Below are positions 1-11,110 of a stretch of DNA of 64,000 bases, in pieces. The stretch spans positions 5,766,501-5,830,500 of the forward strand of contig JANUWF010002342.1 in assembly GCA_026120185.1 (NCBI GenBank), in the 5' to 3' direction. The DNA is from Voacanga thouarsii (taxonomy: Eukaryota > Streptophyta > Magnoliopsida > Gentianales > Apocynaceae). The stretch's first letter is position 1. Every line of letters begins with the position of its first letter. The notes beneath the pieces were generated by a model. The model did not search any database. It saw nothing but the letters and a program-made list of their open reading frames with translations, and had not been told where the DNA came from. The position numbers and the translations under genes were made by a program.

Positions 1-1388
1 TTTTCTATTTGTAGATTGAATTTTGCTGGCAATAATTCTTCCAACTTCTTGAAGAATGAACTTTTCACATCTTGGAGCTAATCTACACTTGGGGAGTATT
101 GCTTAAACTTTATACCCCTTTTCAATTTTAGTCCCATTCGAGATGCTTTATTGTGTTTATTTTTTTCCATTGAGGACAATGTCCAATTTAAGTGTGGGGG
201 AGTGGTTTGGTGATATTCTTGGTCCAAGTTTTTAGCAATTATCTTGATGTTTTCTTGTTGTTGAATTACTTTGGAATTTGAAATTTGGACAACCATTTTG
301 CCATCTTGGAAAAAATCATCTTGGAGAAAATTTAATTTCTTTGAAAATTTGAAAATTTGAAATTTTGGAGTTAAATTGAGTTTATAATGAAGATATGATT
401 TCCTTTTTAACTTTGGATATGGATTTGTCATTCAGTATGGTAGGATTTTATTAAAAAGGTAAGCTTGTGTATTAAGTTGGATTTTGCTAAGTCTTGAGAA
501 TTTAAGTTAACCTTGGTTATGTTTGGTATTTGAGTTTTATTTTATTCTTTGAATTTGAATATGAATGATATGATGAAATATAGGAAGAGTTGTTGATTAA
601 TTCTTGTATTATGGATTTAGAATTTTCTTAACTTTGAATTTTGAATTAGGAATGCGAGAAAAAAAATTTTAGTTGAAAAAAAATATATATGAGAAAAAAA
701 TTGAGTTGAAAAAAAATATGAGATGAAAAGAATTGAGTTGAAAAAAAATTTAAAAAAAAATGCTCTTTTTTTTTTTTTTTTTTATCCTTGAAGACTTTTT
801 GCTGAAAAGGGGTCAATATGGGGAGAAGTAGCAAGTGTATTCGGTGCACTCTCTTGAGGCTATCCCAAAGGCAAAAAAGCAAAGAAAAAAATGTTGAAAA
901 ATTACTAGAGAAAAAATGATGAGTGATGACTGTAAAGGGGGTACTGTGTGTAAAGAGAAATCCATACGCTTGAGGCTATCAATTCCCAAAGTCATAGAGA
1001 GAAAAAAAAAAAAGAAAGAAAAAGAGAGTGGAGTGTTTTCCTTATTTCACTAACTCAAGTTTTGTAAATTTGAGTTTATAATGCTTGAATTGGTTAAATG
1101 ACTTGACTTGTATAATTTATGTTATCTATGTTTTTGCTTGAGAAGTGGAATAATTTTCATGTACTAGATATAAGCTTGTTTAACGTAATTTTAATGGATT
1201 TGGGATTATTTGATTTAATGTATGAGTTTACAAAGGTTTTTAAAGGGTTGAATGAATGAAAATTTTGTATCTAAGGTTGGAAAAAAATTATGCCTTTTTT
1301 ATGGATGAATATGAAAAGAAATAAATTGTTTTAAATGCTTGGTTTAAGTATTTACTTGAGGACAAGTAAAGATTCAAGTGTGGGGGTA
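1..1388 (+). mobile_element. 3' internal end of Athila/Tat-like gypsy element A (non-coding)
   Basis: The sequence is non-coding, with long A/T runs and no domain-bearing frame. It carries the signature CAATTTAAGTGTGGGGGAG at 184-202, and the first 230 bp resemble 39190-39380 of element C. A short hairpin (ACTTGAGGACAAGT, about 1353-1366) precedes the polypurine tract CAAGTGTGGGGGTA at 1375-1388, which directly abuts LTR A. In gypsy elements this tract primes plus-strand DNA synthesis. The region is therefore the 3' untranslated end of an element whose 5' part lies left of the window. The short open frames here are low-complexity by-products. Confidence 0.7.
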
Positions 1389-3208
1389 TGCGATAGGGGT
1401 TAAAATCATCATTATTTTCCTAGTTATTTGAGGTTAAATTGAGACACTTTTGATATAATAATTAGTCATATTCCTTCCTATTTGATATTTCCCTTATAAA
1501 AATACTTTTCTGTAATTTTATGCAAAAATAGGTGAAATATAGAGTTAATTATATGTTTTGCAGTACAGATCAGCACCAGCTTAAGAGAGTGACTTGGCGC
1601 TGATCTTGTACTGGCATAACAGAGAAAAGCACAAAGGAACAGAGGAAGCAAATTGCAATTGGAATTGGAAAGGAACAAGAAACAAAAGGCATGACTCATG
1701 GCTCAATTACACAGCAAAAGCAACAAAGACATACGGACAAAACGGAAAAGAAGAACAAAGAACAGAAGAAGGAAAAAGGAAGCAAACAAATATAGGTGGA
1801 TCTTGGACAAAGGAAAAGTCAACAAAAGGAGGCTTCGATTTTGGTTGGTTCAATTAAAGAAAACAACTTGGTTGTGGCTCAATTGAGCCGTGTAAGGAAG
1901 ATAGTAATCAGTGGCTCGGTGGTGGCTCAATTGAGCTGATGCAAGATAAAAAGAGAGGATTTCATTGGATGGACGATTTCGGTGGTATGGCTCAATTTCA
2001 GCTGAATTCAACAAGGCTTGGTCTTCAGTAAATAAGACAAGAGCAAAATCGAATTGATTTCCAATTTCACAATTCAAAAGGACGGTGGACTCCTTAGTGC
2101 TTTATTTAAGTTTTTATTTTAGAATTTTATTATTCCTTTTTGGTTTTGAATTTTTAGGTAATTACTTTTTCTTTACTTAGGATTCTTTTAGGAATTTTGT
2201 AAGCTTATAAATAAATGCCAATTTACCTTAGAAAAGAGGGTGCACAATGTAGAGACTTAGATATATTTTTGAGTGCATCACCAATATTTTCTCGAGAGAA
2301 ATAAATCGAGGATTGTACAAGAAGGTCTACAAGGAAAGAAGAAGGAGGCTTGTCTATGAGTGCTTTCTTTTACTTTGTTTTCTTTTTCTTGAACAATGAT
2401 GTATTAATTGTTTTATTGTAATTTGACATTATTTTTTGTATTCATGATTTTTATAGTTACTTTGATCTTTTGATTAATTAATTATTTTTCTTAGTATTTA
2501 ATTACTTAAGCTGATTATGAGATTAACTGGTTGTTTCCTTCCATTAACTTACTAGACCAAAGGGGTTGATGGTAATTTCAATTGATTGATTTTGTATTTG
2601 TTGTCTATTAACTTGCTTTACCATAGGGGTTAATTGCTAAGAATTGGGTAATTAAAGGTCAATTGATGTCTACTAGACCGAGGATTCATTGGTTAGCTTC
2701 ATGTTTTAAGTTTGCTGAGACCACGTAAATTTAACCAAGGATTGTGTTTAATGCGTCTTTTGGGTGAATTAGTTGAGACAAATCCAATGATGCTAATTTA
2801 TCTAGAAGATAGTGATTTCATGGATTGACCAAAGAAGTGAATTTATCTTAATCTTTCATGATGCCAAGAACACAATTAGTTATGTTAATGATCGGGTACT
2901 TTAAGATCATGTTTGTCAAAATAATGGTTTGAATTACATAATTCTCCATCCTTGACATGTCTATATTCTTTTCTTTTGTTTATTTTCCTTTTTAGTCTTT
3001 TTCAATTTATTAAGTCGGTTAAACAATGAAAGAAAAGTGATTAATGCATACTTGTTCCTTGAGGATCGACATTCGTTTGAACCTATTCTATGCTTAATGA
3101 TGAGTACGCTTACTCATATGTGTAATTTGGGGTTAACATTTTAATTTAAACTTGATTGGGAATGAGCTTATTTTTATATGAATTTTATACCCAAATCTAT
3201 ACACATCA
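1389..3208 (+). repeat. LTR A, Athila/Tat-like gypsy LTR
   Basis: The LTR begins TGCGATAGGGG right after a polypurine tract and ends TACACATCA at 3208. Its first 60 bp match the start of LTR C at 36278. The U3 holds an inverted repeat (AGTACAGATCAGC at 1562-1574 against GCTGATCTTGTACT at 1599-1612). It also holds several copies of the palindromic word GGCTCAATTGAGCC (1876-1889, 1924-1936, degenerate at 1989-2002). A TATA-like TTATAAATAAA lies near 2206-2216. No primer-binding site follows 3208; the sequence passes straight into a different LTR (B). It is probably the 3' LTR of element A, inserted in LTR B. Length is 1820 bp against 1412 bp for LTR C, so it may include extra material. Confidence 0.7.
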
Positions 3209-3958
3209 GATTAATTTAGTTATGTGAACAATTGTCTATCATTCTTGGTATTTGATTATTTGTTATTATTGGTTAGTGATGTATTTTCTTCTAATTGATG
3301 TAGGAAATGATGTTAGAAGTTCATTGCATTGATTTTATGTTTGTTAAATCTTAATGGACTTAGGAAATGAAGTTAAGATTAATGGACTGAAGTGATCAAA
3401 GATTGGTTAATTTTGCCTAGAGTATAGGGTCATTAGTTAATTTCATGTTTATTATGAGGAATTGAGTTTACTGCATCTTCTGGTTATGTTGGTTTGATTG
3501 GGAAACTGCTAATTTAATCAAAAGATAGTGATTCCATGGATTGGGAAAGAAGTGGAGACTATATAAGTGGGTTCATGACTTGGAAAATGATTGAATTTTA
3601 CTTTATATTCCTTAATGATGCCAAGATGATAATTAATTGAGATAGTTGCTAAATGGTTCATTATTATGTTTTCTAGGATAGTTGTCTAAATTGCATATTC
3701 CTACATCCTTAAATTGTATATATTTCTTTTTTTTCTTTCTCTTATTATTTCATTTTCTTAGGTCGGTTATACAATGAATGAAAAATGATTAGTGTGTACT
3801 TGTTCTTTTGAGAATCGATACTCGTGAATTCCCTATACTATGCTCGCGATGAATATACTTGCTCGTATATGTATTTTGAGATTAATGTTTTAATTAAAAC
3901 TTGACTAAGTGACGGATTTAAATTTATTGATTTTTATACACCCAAAACTTACGCATCA
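3209..3958 (+). repeat. LTR B, 3' part only
   Basis: The sequence aligns with the later half of LTR C (about 36940-37689). Both share the TTGTTATTATTGGTTA-type block, the tract CATATTCCTACATCCTTAAATTGTATA and a terminal GCATCA just before a tRNA-Asp primer site. The first half of the LTR is missing because LTR A ends immediately to the left. A nested insertion of A into B explains this. The five bases after A, GATTA (3209-3213), would then be one copy of the target duplication; the partner lies outside the window. Confidence 0.7.
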
Positions 3959-3963
3959 AGTTT

Positions 3964-3981
3964 TGGCGTTGTTGCTAGGGA
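3964..3981 (+). other. tRNA-Asp-type primer-binding site of element B
   Basis: The site reads TGGCGTTGTTGCTAGGGA, five bases after the LTR end. The usual plant tRNA-Asp primer site is TGGCGCCGTTGCCGGGGA. The four differences are all C to T or G to A, as expected from deamination of methylated cytosines. The site at 37696-37713 in element C is a better-preserved version. Confidence 0.75.
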
Positions 3982-4201
3982 ACCATATCATGAAAGCTTG
4001 GATTTCATTAATTTAACTGTGTTTATATATTTATATGTCCATATGTCTATATGTAAATATTTATATATGTTCTTTGCATAAATATGTGCTATATCTTGTT
4101 GTTTGTAACATTATGTGACTTAATTAACTAACTTAGTTCATGTTATATTTGCAAATGCCACTAACTTTTGTATTTAGGTAGTTTGTGAATATATCTAATG
4201 T

Positions 4202-5029
4202 GTGTGTTTTTCTTTTCTTGATTTTTCTGTTATTTGTTTTTCCCTTTTGTTTTTTTCTTTTCTTTGTTTTTCTATTCTTTTTGTTTGTTTCTATTTCTAT
4301 TTTTTATTTGCTTTTTGTTTTTGTTTGAATATGAGGTTAAAATCATCATCATGGACAATCAACTATGGGGATATATGTGGCCATGGGCACAATGTCAAAA
4401 GAGTTATAATGATGAGAATTTTGCAATTTTGCAAACTCGGATTAACATTTTTTAGGGAGATGTCACTTAAAGCTTCAATCAAATCCTTTGTTTCCAACAC
4501 AAACATGTCCACTATGTGGCATGAAGAAGCATCCCAACGAATGAGCTCTACAAGAACACAACTAGCCAAGTTGGTTGAAAATGCCATAAAGGCCCATATG
4601 CTTGAACAAGAGAATCCCCAAGAAAAGGAGAGAGGATATGGGGAACAATTGCGCAATGTGGAAAGCGAGACATTTGATTCTCCCCTATATGCTAATAATT
4701 CTAATATCTCTTTATCACATGATTTCTTAGGTTCCTCTCTATTCTTGGAGGGCAAAGATCCAAATGATGATGTGTAGAATTTAATATGTCTCAAGGAGCT
4801 AGATTTATCCATGATTCATCATAAGAAGTCCTTGGAGGATGTTGACAAATTCTACCCTTCACCCCATTTAAAGGGAAGTAACTTAGTTTTTGTAGACCGT
4901 AATTTTAAAAGCAAGAATTTCTTGATTCCATCTTTGAAATCTATACTACTAAGTCTAAAGGAGAATTTTAATTGTAACAAATATTTTGAAGGGATAAGTG
5001 GTGATCCTAATGTTTATACCAATGCATAA
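4202..5029 (+). pseudogene. Short degenerate frame of LARD-like element B (unknown function)
   Basis: An open frame runs from 4202 to a stop at 4775-4777 (191 codons) and resumes to 5029. The first part is a T-rich leader; the recognisable part begins at MRLKSS near 4331. Motifs such as VENAIKAH, QENPQE and GEQLRN, then DKFYPSPHLKG and FLIPSLKS, recur in the same order in element C (38209-38640) as VEDAIKAH, QKDPQE, DKFYPLPHPK and FLIPSLRT. The protein is hydrophilic with an acidic middle. I recognise no zinc knuckle, protease or RT, and I do not know its function. Conservation between two diverged copies suggests it was once translated, possibly as a gag-derived spacer frame. Confidence 0.5.
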
Positions 5030-5289
5030 CCATCCCAATTCCATTGCCAACCAATGCATAACTATCACAATCCCATCTGCCATATTTCTCCCCTTTTTGC
5101 TATCAATCAAAACGTAGAATAAGGAGAGCAATTAGTGAATAGAGAAGATTGTATAGATTAAGTAGTTATAAGCTAAGCAATGATAGTAGCTAAAAAATAG
5201 AAGGTAAAATGTTTAAAATGTAGCTAAAAATTGGTCAATGAAAAGCAGTAAGGAGTTTTTGGTAGAGGGAGGCTGGAAATCAATCTACT
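5030..5289. other. Junction between element B and the 3' end of SIRE-1
   Basis: The plus-strand similarity to element C stops near 5040. On the minus strand, AGCAAAAAGGGGAGAAA at about 5085-5105 resembles the polypurine tract that ends Sirevirus internal regions. The expected Sirevirus 3' LTR to its left is absent, so SIRE-1 is truncated here against element B. The rest (5110-5289) looks like the untranslated tail after the envelope-like frame. Confidence 0.45.
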
Positions 5290-6858
5290 GAATCGATCAC
5301 TCAAGAAATATGAACAGTCTCGATCGTAGACCCGGCACCCTTCCTAGAATGTTATCCAGCAATCCTACTCGACTTCCGCTTAACTACCACATGCTTCTGC
5401 CTCTTTCCAGATGAAACAGGAATTTTAGTAGGGTTAGGAGGTGATACTTCTTCCTGATGTGGGGATGTTGGCATTCTTTGTTTAGTGGATGCCATTTCCT
5501 TATCCTGGTGCTCTTTTGCAGCTTCTTCTTCGGTCTTGGGAACAGGTTGTTCTTCAGTTACTTTTTCTGGGGATGGTGCTGATGGAGCAAGCAGTGTTTC
5601 ATCCTATTTAGTCATTTCTTCCACTGTAGTCAGCATGTTTCCAAGAATCTGAATTTTTGAACTGAGGCTATCCACCTTAATAGCCAGTAAATTAATTACA
5701 TCCAGAATGCTTTCACTGATGCCTTTATCCTAAGTCCTCTGTTTGCCCTTGGTAGAGGATTCTTCCTGAGGTTCTACCTCAACCTCTCTCTTTACTCTGG
5801 CAGATAGGGCACACTTGCCTTCAGTTTTTACTCTTAGTGGCTTTTCTTTTTCATCATCGGCTACATCTCGAAGAAACTTCCATTCATTATCTAATCTTAC
5901 ATATCTCATTCGTTCAAATGACTTAAAGTTGTACATATTCATTTTTTAAGGCGCATGGTTGACAGAATTCAGATCAACACCAAAATGCCTAAACACCTTA
6001 GTCAATAGGTTTCTATAAGGTAAGACCTTATTGGAGGTATTCCTGGTTTGCTTCATCAACTTAGCAGCAAGATATCCAAAACTTATTGGCCTATTTTCAA
6101 TGAGCGCTACCACAATCACCATTTGCATAATGTTGATCGAAGTTTTATGTCCAAAGCTTGGAACAACCATGGTTGAAACCATGTGGTGCAGGATCCTACG
6201 TTGTCCATTCAGCCACTTAGTATTTTTGTCACTCGAGTTCTTAAAACTCTTCATGCCAATAAACACACTATCAAACTTCCCCAAATTAAACAGATTAGTC
6301 CCTTCTGGGAACTTGTTCAGTTCAAAATACTGAATCCTGCCATCTCTAACCCCACACATTCTGTTCAATAGGGGGTGATCAAATTCAAGGTTTTTACCCC
6401 CCAACTCTAGAGGTGTACCACCAAACCATGAACCCTCCTCCTATTTTCTCTAATATGCCTTTTCTCAAGTTAGCATAAAATTTCCAAATGAGTCAAATAA
6501 ATAGTTTCTCATCAACAGATAACAGGGCTCCCCACCTAAAAGTCTTAAACATATTTAGCATATTTGAAAATTTTAGAAAAGATACTAGATTTACATGATA
6601 GCCAACAATCACCGTTCGATTTCTTGATATCCATTCATTAAAATTAGATTCACTTTTAGAATCTAAAAAGTGAGGTACCTGGGCCTCGAAACTTTCCTAT
6701 TTCAGAAATGATTTAGAAGAGCCATTTTAAGAAGCCAAGAGTTCTAGAACGACTTCTTTTCCTTTTTCTATTGTTGTTGATTTTATCTTTATCATCGGAG
6801 AGATTTTTAGGACTTTTTTTTTTTAGTTAGGTTTGGTTGATTTTTGTGATTTTGCCAT
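5290..6858 (-). pseudogene. Envelope-like / putative plant transposon protein frame of SIRE-1
   Basis: The frame lies downstream of RNase H, the place where Sireviruses carry their envelope-like gene. A likely start ATG is at 6858-6856 (MAKSQKSTKPN, then a stop). Further along, with frame changes, come FNEWIS, LLSVDEKLFIRLIWKFYANLRK (about 6650-6470), then ILHHMVSTMVV, GYLAAKLMKQ, LPYRNLLTKVFRHFGVDL (6404-5960). The order 'FYANL ... ILHHM ... LPYxxLLTKxFxHFGVDL' matches the family annotated as putative plant transposon protein (also deposited as envelope-like protein). An in-frame TAA at 5948-5946 separates the last block from a Lys/Glu-rich tail (5942-5730), and further tail runs to about 5290 with stops. 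No clear membrane segment or signal peptide is visible, so a true envelope function is not supported. Damage shows it is dead. Confidence 0.6.
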
Positions 6859-7297
6859 TGTAATCAGAGGGTGATGGTTTGGACTTTCGGTTGTTCAGAG
6901 AGAAGCTCAGAAGATTTTGAGGAAAGAAAGATGAAGTATGGTTGGTTTCAGAATTTGGGAGAGAGAGGGGAGAGAGAAAACCTTTTGAGAGTTCCTAGGA
7001 AGTTGTGATAGTAAGTACATTTAAGTACATTGGAAAATCCTTTTCAATAGAGATTTCAAAAGATGTATTGAGAAAAGCACTGATATTTTGAAATTCAAAA
7101 AGAATAATCTCGAAGCAATTATTTTTTGAAGGATATACGAAACATCATAGGTGATTCTATTTTAGATTCAGAGTTGATCTGAAATGTTCATCCAAAAAGG
7201 AATTCCTTCAAGAGAAAGTTTTGGAAGTGAGTTTTGGATTTGTTCTCCAAAATGCTATGTCCAAAAGAATCGTCCAAAAGTTATGTCTTCTGTGGTT

Positions 7298-7690
7298 CTA
7301 CAAATAAGAACAACAATTCTTTGGCAAATATGTCAGCCACATGATCTTTGTAATTCCTAAACCTCTTCTCAGATTATTGAACCTTTCTTTGGCCAGAGGT
7401 TTTGTAAAAATATCAACAAGTTGTTCATCAGTTGAAATATATTCAACACATACATCTCCTTTGAGCACATGATCCCTAATAAAATGTTGTTTAACCTCAA
7501 TATGCTTGGTTGTAGAATGTTGAACATGATTCTTAGTTAGATTGATTGCACTTGTATTATCACATAATATTGGTACGTAATCAAAATTAAGACCAAAATC
7601 AAGCAATGAATTTTTCATCCATAAAATTTGTGTATAGCAACTCCCAACTGCAATGTATTTAGCCTCGGTTGTGGATAAGGATACACAAAC
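7298..7690 (-). pseudogene. SIRE-1 RNase H and pol C-terminus
   Basis: Ty1/copia RNase H motifs occur in order: LSTTEAKYIAVGSC, then CDNTSAINL, HIEVKQHFIRD, then the pol tail VDIFTKPLAKERF and RRGLGI. RNase H removes the RNA strand during reverse transcription. The frame joins the RT block through a stop near 7690 (a TAA-type break after the SWHRKK segment). It is the 3' end of pol; the envelope-like frame starts about 440 bp downstream. Confidence 0.85.
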
Positions 7691-8865
7691 TTACTTTTTT
7701 CTATGCCATGATACTAGAAAGTGTCCAAGAAATTGGCAGTGTTCGCTAGTTCTTTTTTTTTCAACTTTATAGACAGCATAGTCTGCATGGGTATAGCCTA
7801 TAAGATCAAATGTGTTAGTATGAGGATACCATAAACCATAATCATATGTTCTAACCAAATATCTAAGGATGTGTTTCGTTGCACATAAGTGAGATTCCCA
7901 TGGCCATGATTGAAATCGGGCACAAAGACAGACTGAAAACATGATATCTGGTTGGCTAGTAGTAAAATAGAGTAAACTTCCAATCATACCTCTGTATTTA
8001 GATTCGCCTACCTTGTTACCCTTTTCATCCTTGTCAATTTTTAGAGAAGTGCTCATAGGTATGCTAATTTCTTTGGCTTCGTTCATACCAAACCTTTTGA
8101 GCAGTTCCTTAGCGTACTTAGCTTGATTTAGAAAAATTTCATCCTTAGTTTGTTTTATTTGTAGCCTAAGGAAGAAGTTGAGTTCTCCCATCATGCTCAT
8201 TTCGAATTCTTACTGCATTGTCTTAGCAAACATCTTGCACAATGTGCCATTAGTAGCACCAAAAATGATATCATCAACATATATTTGAACAATAAGAAGA
8301 TCCACAGAATGTTCTGATTTAATAAATAGTGTGGTATCAATCAAGCCTCTTGAGAAACCTTTTGAGAGCAAGAATCCCCTAAGTCTTTCATGCTAAGCTC
8401 GTGGGGCTTGTTTTAAACCATAAAGAGCCTTTGAGAGTTTGAAAAAGTGATTTAAAAAATGCCCATGAATAAAACCCGGAGGCTGTCCTACATATACCTC
8501 ATCCTCAATAAAACCATTTAAGAATGCACTTTTAACTTTTATTTGATAAAGAATTTTTTTTTTTAAAGATGCAGAGACAAGAAGTATTCTTATGAACTCT
8601 AATCTAGCAATAGGAGCAAATGCTTAATCATAATCATGCCCTCTTCTTGATTAAATCCTTAGGTAACAAGTCTGGCTTTATTTCTGATCACTACTCCATT
8701 TTCATCAAGTTTGTTTTTAAATACCTACTTAGTACCAATAGCCGGATAATCAAAGGGTCTAGGGACGAGTTTCCAAACTTGATTTCTCTCAAATTGGTTT
8801 AGCTCTTCTTGCATAGCTAATATCTAGAAATTATCATGCAAGGCCACATCAATATAGTTAGGTTC
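7691..8865 (-). pseudogene. SIRE-1 reverse transcriptase
   Basis: From the 5' side (high coordinates) the copia RT blocks appear in order: QEELNQFERNQVWKLVPRP, RNKARLV, IARLEFIRILL, SAFLNGFIEDEVYVGQPPGF, KALYGLKQAPRA, and the catalytic box YVDDIIFG (about 8287-8266). Then come ELNFFLRLQIKQ, FGMNEAKE, YRGMIGSLLY and DIMFSV. This is a clear Sirevirus RT. The 8865-8200 part is broken by several stops (for example after RLV and after KTMQ); 8200-7691 is open. The catalytic YVDD is retained, but the polyprotein cannot be made intact. Confidence 0.88.
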
Positions 8866-9116
8866 AATACTAGAAAGTAGAGTAAGATTGTCTACAAAAT
8901 ACCATCTAGTTTTAACTCCACAGCTCGGATCACCAATAATTTGCTCTTTTGGATAACCGATTTTGTACTTCCAATCTCTTGGTAATCTTTGATCCGTGAG
9001 CTCTTTAGTTTCTTACTTGCCTTGTTCAGCTTATTAATTTTCAAATTCCTCTTCTTTGGCATGAGTGTCCAATGGTAGTGCTTTGTGCTGTTCTTTCCCT
9101 CTTTCTTTGAAACTTC

Positions 9117-9960
9117 CTACATCATCATTATCTTTCCTTGAAGTATAAAAGTTAGATTCATCAAAGACGACATGTACAAATTCTTCCACGCATAGAGTTC
9201 TCTTATTGTACACTTTATATACTTTTTTATTGGAAGAACATACAATAAATATAGCCTCATTGGATTTGCTGTCAAATTTTTCAAGATTGCCTCAAGTATT
9301 AAGAACAAAACCTTTGCAGCCAAATACTTTAAAATAGGAAATTGATGGAGTTTTATCAAATATAAGCTCAAATGGTGTTTTTCTTAGGAAATGTCTTAAC
9401 ATTACTTGATTTATAATATAGCAAGTTGTACTTACAGCTTCAGCCCAAAAGTATTTTGGAAGAGAGTTTGCACAAATCATAGATCTAGCCATTTCTTGTA
9501 AAGTTCAAATTTTCCTCTCAACAACACCATTCTGTTGAGGGGTTTTAGCAGCTGAAAAGTTGTGAAAAACTCCATTTTCATCACAAAAGTGTGTAAACTC
9601 ATTGTTGTAAAATTCTCTCCCATTATCACTCTTGATGGAAATCATTTTGCATTTAATAGAGTTTTGGACGCGCTTGAATAATTTTAAGAATTTAGAAAAT
9701 GCTTCATCTTTTTGTGCAAGAAATAAGGTCCATGTAAATCTTGAGAAATCATCTACTAAAATATAAGCATACCTCTTACCACCAAGACTAGTGGTCCTCA
9801 TTGGTCTAAACAAATCCATATGAATTAATTCAAGAGGTTTTGAGATAGAAATCATTTTCTTGGGTTTGAAAGAAGTTTTGATTTATTTTCCAAATTGGAA
9901 TGCATAACATATTTTGCTTTTATCAAACTTCATTTTGAGCAGTCCCTCGACAAGCTCTTT
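9117..9960 (-). pseudogene. SIRE-1 integrase core
   Basis: The catalytic residues of a DDE integrase are visible in order: Asp in IHMDLFRPM, Asp in IKSDNGREF, and Glu in PQQNGVVERK (9855-9505). These are followed by the copia block MARSMICANSLPKYFWAEAV, TPFELIF and the GCKGFVLN segment (9492-9292). The C-terminal region KVYNKRTLCVEEFVHVVFDE runs to 9117. A stop separates VVERKI from TLQEMARSM and another follows FVLNT. Integrase joins element cDNA to the host chromosome. The catalytic triad is preserved despite the stops. Confidence 0.88.
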
Positions 9961-10528
9961 TGAGGATAATTTATTTAGCAAATCAAATTATACATGGCCT
10001 AGTCTTCTATGCCATAGATAGCCATCATTATCAGGCATGGAAAGACATATAATGTTATGAGTTATAAGATCATCAAGATAGAATACATAAACATTCCCAC
10101 CACAGTTAGCAATAAAGATTGTTTCATTGCTTGAGTTGTCTATAATAGAGCAAAAATCTTTCTCAAAAATGACTTTACAACCATTGTCACACAATTAACT
10201 AAAGCTAAGCAAGTTCTATTTCAGTTCATCAATCAATAAAACTTGTTTGATAATGGTTGAAGATCTTTTACTAATGTTACCTATACAAAGAATTTTTCCT
10301 TTCTTCTTGTCTCCAAAGGTAACGAATCCATCATTTGTTGCTTGCACATCTTCTAATAGAGCTACATTTCCGATCATGTGTCTTGAGCATCCACTATCCT
10401 AGAACCACTTTGTGAAACTCGTTTTCTCCAATGAGTGAACCTATACATGAGAAGGGAGAATGATTTTTGACACTCACATTTTCTTAAGTCCACGAGGGTT
10501 AGTAATGGTTCCTCTAATTTTCTAAACA
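9961..10528 (-). pseudogene. SIRE-1 protease and GAG-pre-integrase domain
   Basis: The aspartic protease motif DSGCSRHM lies at about 10406-10383, followed by GFVTFGDKKKGKILCIGNI, then LCDNGCKVIFEKD and the GAG-pre-integrase signature DGYLWHRRLGHV (to 9988). Stops interrupt LIDELK*NLLS. The upstream part (IRGTITNPRGLKKM) continues the gag-pol linker and is cut at 10528/12232 by the solo LTR inserted between 10534 and 12226. The order protease then integrase then RT is the Ty1/copia order. Confidence 0.85.
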
Positions 10529-10533
10529 GGTTT

Positions 10534-11071
10534 TGTAGGATTTCTATCATGCATAATCAGATTAAGCGCAGCGGAAAACAACAAGAAATCCAAGCCATGG
10601 ATCATGGGTTTGCAATAGAAACGGGAAAAATGAGAAGATTGCATCTATTACCTCGTGAAGCCGGAATTCAAAAATTTCAGAAACAAGAACGCAGGCGCAA
10701 TCCAGATTATCCAAAACCGTTCACTGTAGCTCAACTGAAGTCTAAGAAAGAACTCCCTCTAATGATAATCCACACAAGGTTGAATGCTCACAATCTCACA
10801 ATTCTATGCAAGTAGAATTCGGGAGGCTAGGGTTTTGATCAAGAAGAGAGATAACTAGGGTTTGATCAAGAGAGAGGCAGAGAAACAGTCTCTCTGTTAT
10901 TGTGTGAATAGTCTGTCTCGAACCCTAAGGAAACTGTTTCCTTATATTTATAGATTTATAATTACCATAAATTGCAACTTAGTCCTTCAACGTCCAATTG
11001 TCAACAAATTGGTCCTTGAAGTTTACTTGATTACAATTAGGTCCCATGAATTATAACAAACTTATAATTCA

Positions 11072-11110
<39 letters not shown>

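Noticed and set aside
646..882. Phe-rich minus-strand frame
   Set aside because: It comes from poly-A/T tracts in the 3' untranslated region of element A and has no motif.
4234..4455. Phe/Leu-rich frame resembling a membrane protein
   Set aside because: It is a translation of a T-rich non-coding leader. The same T-rich stretch is in element C without an open frame.
10549..11056. Frames of 88 and 64 codons between two Sirevirus fragments, possible captured gene
   Set aside because: They lie wholly inside a complete solo LTR bounded by target duplications and have no known domain.
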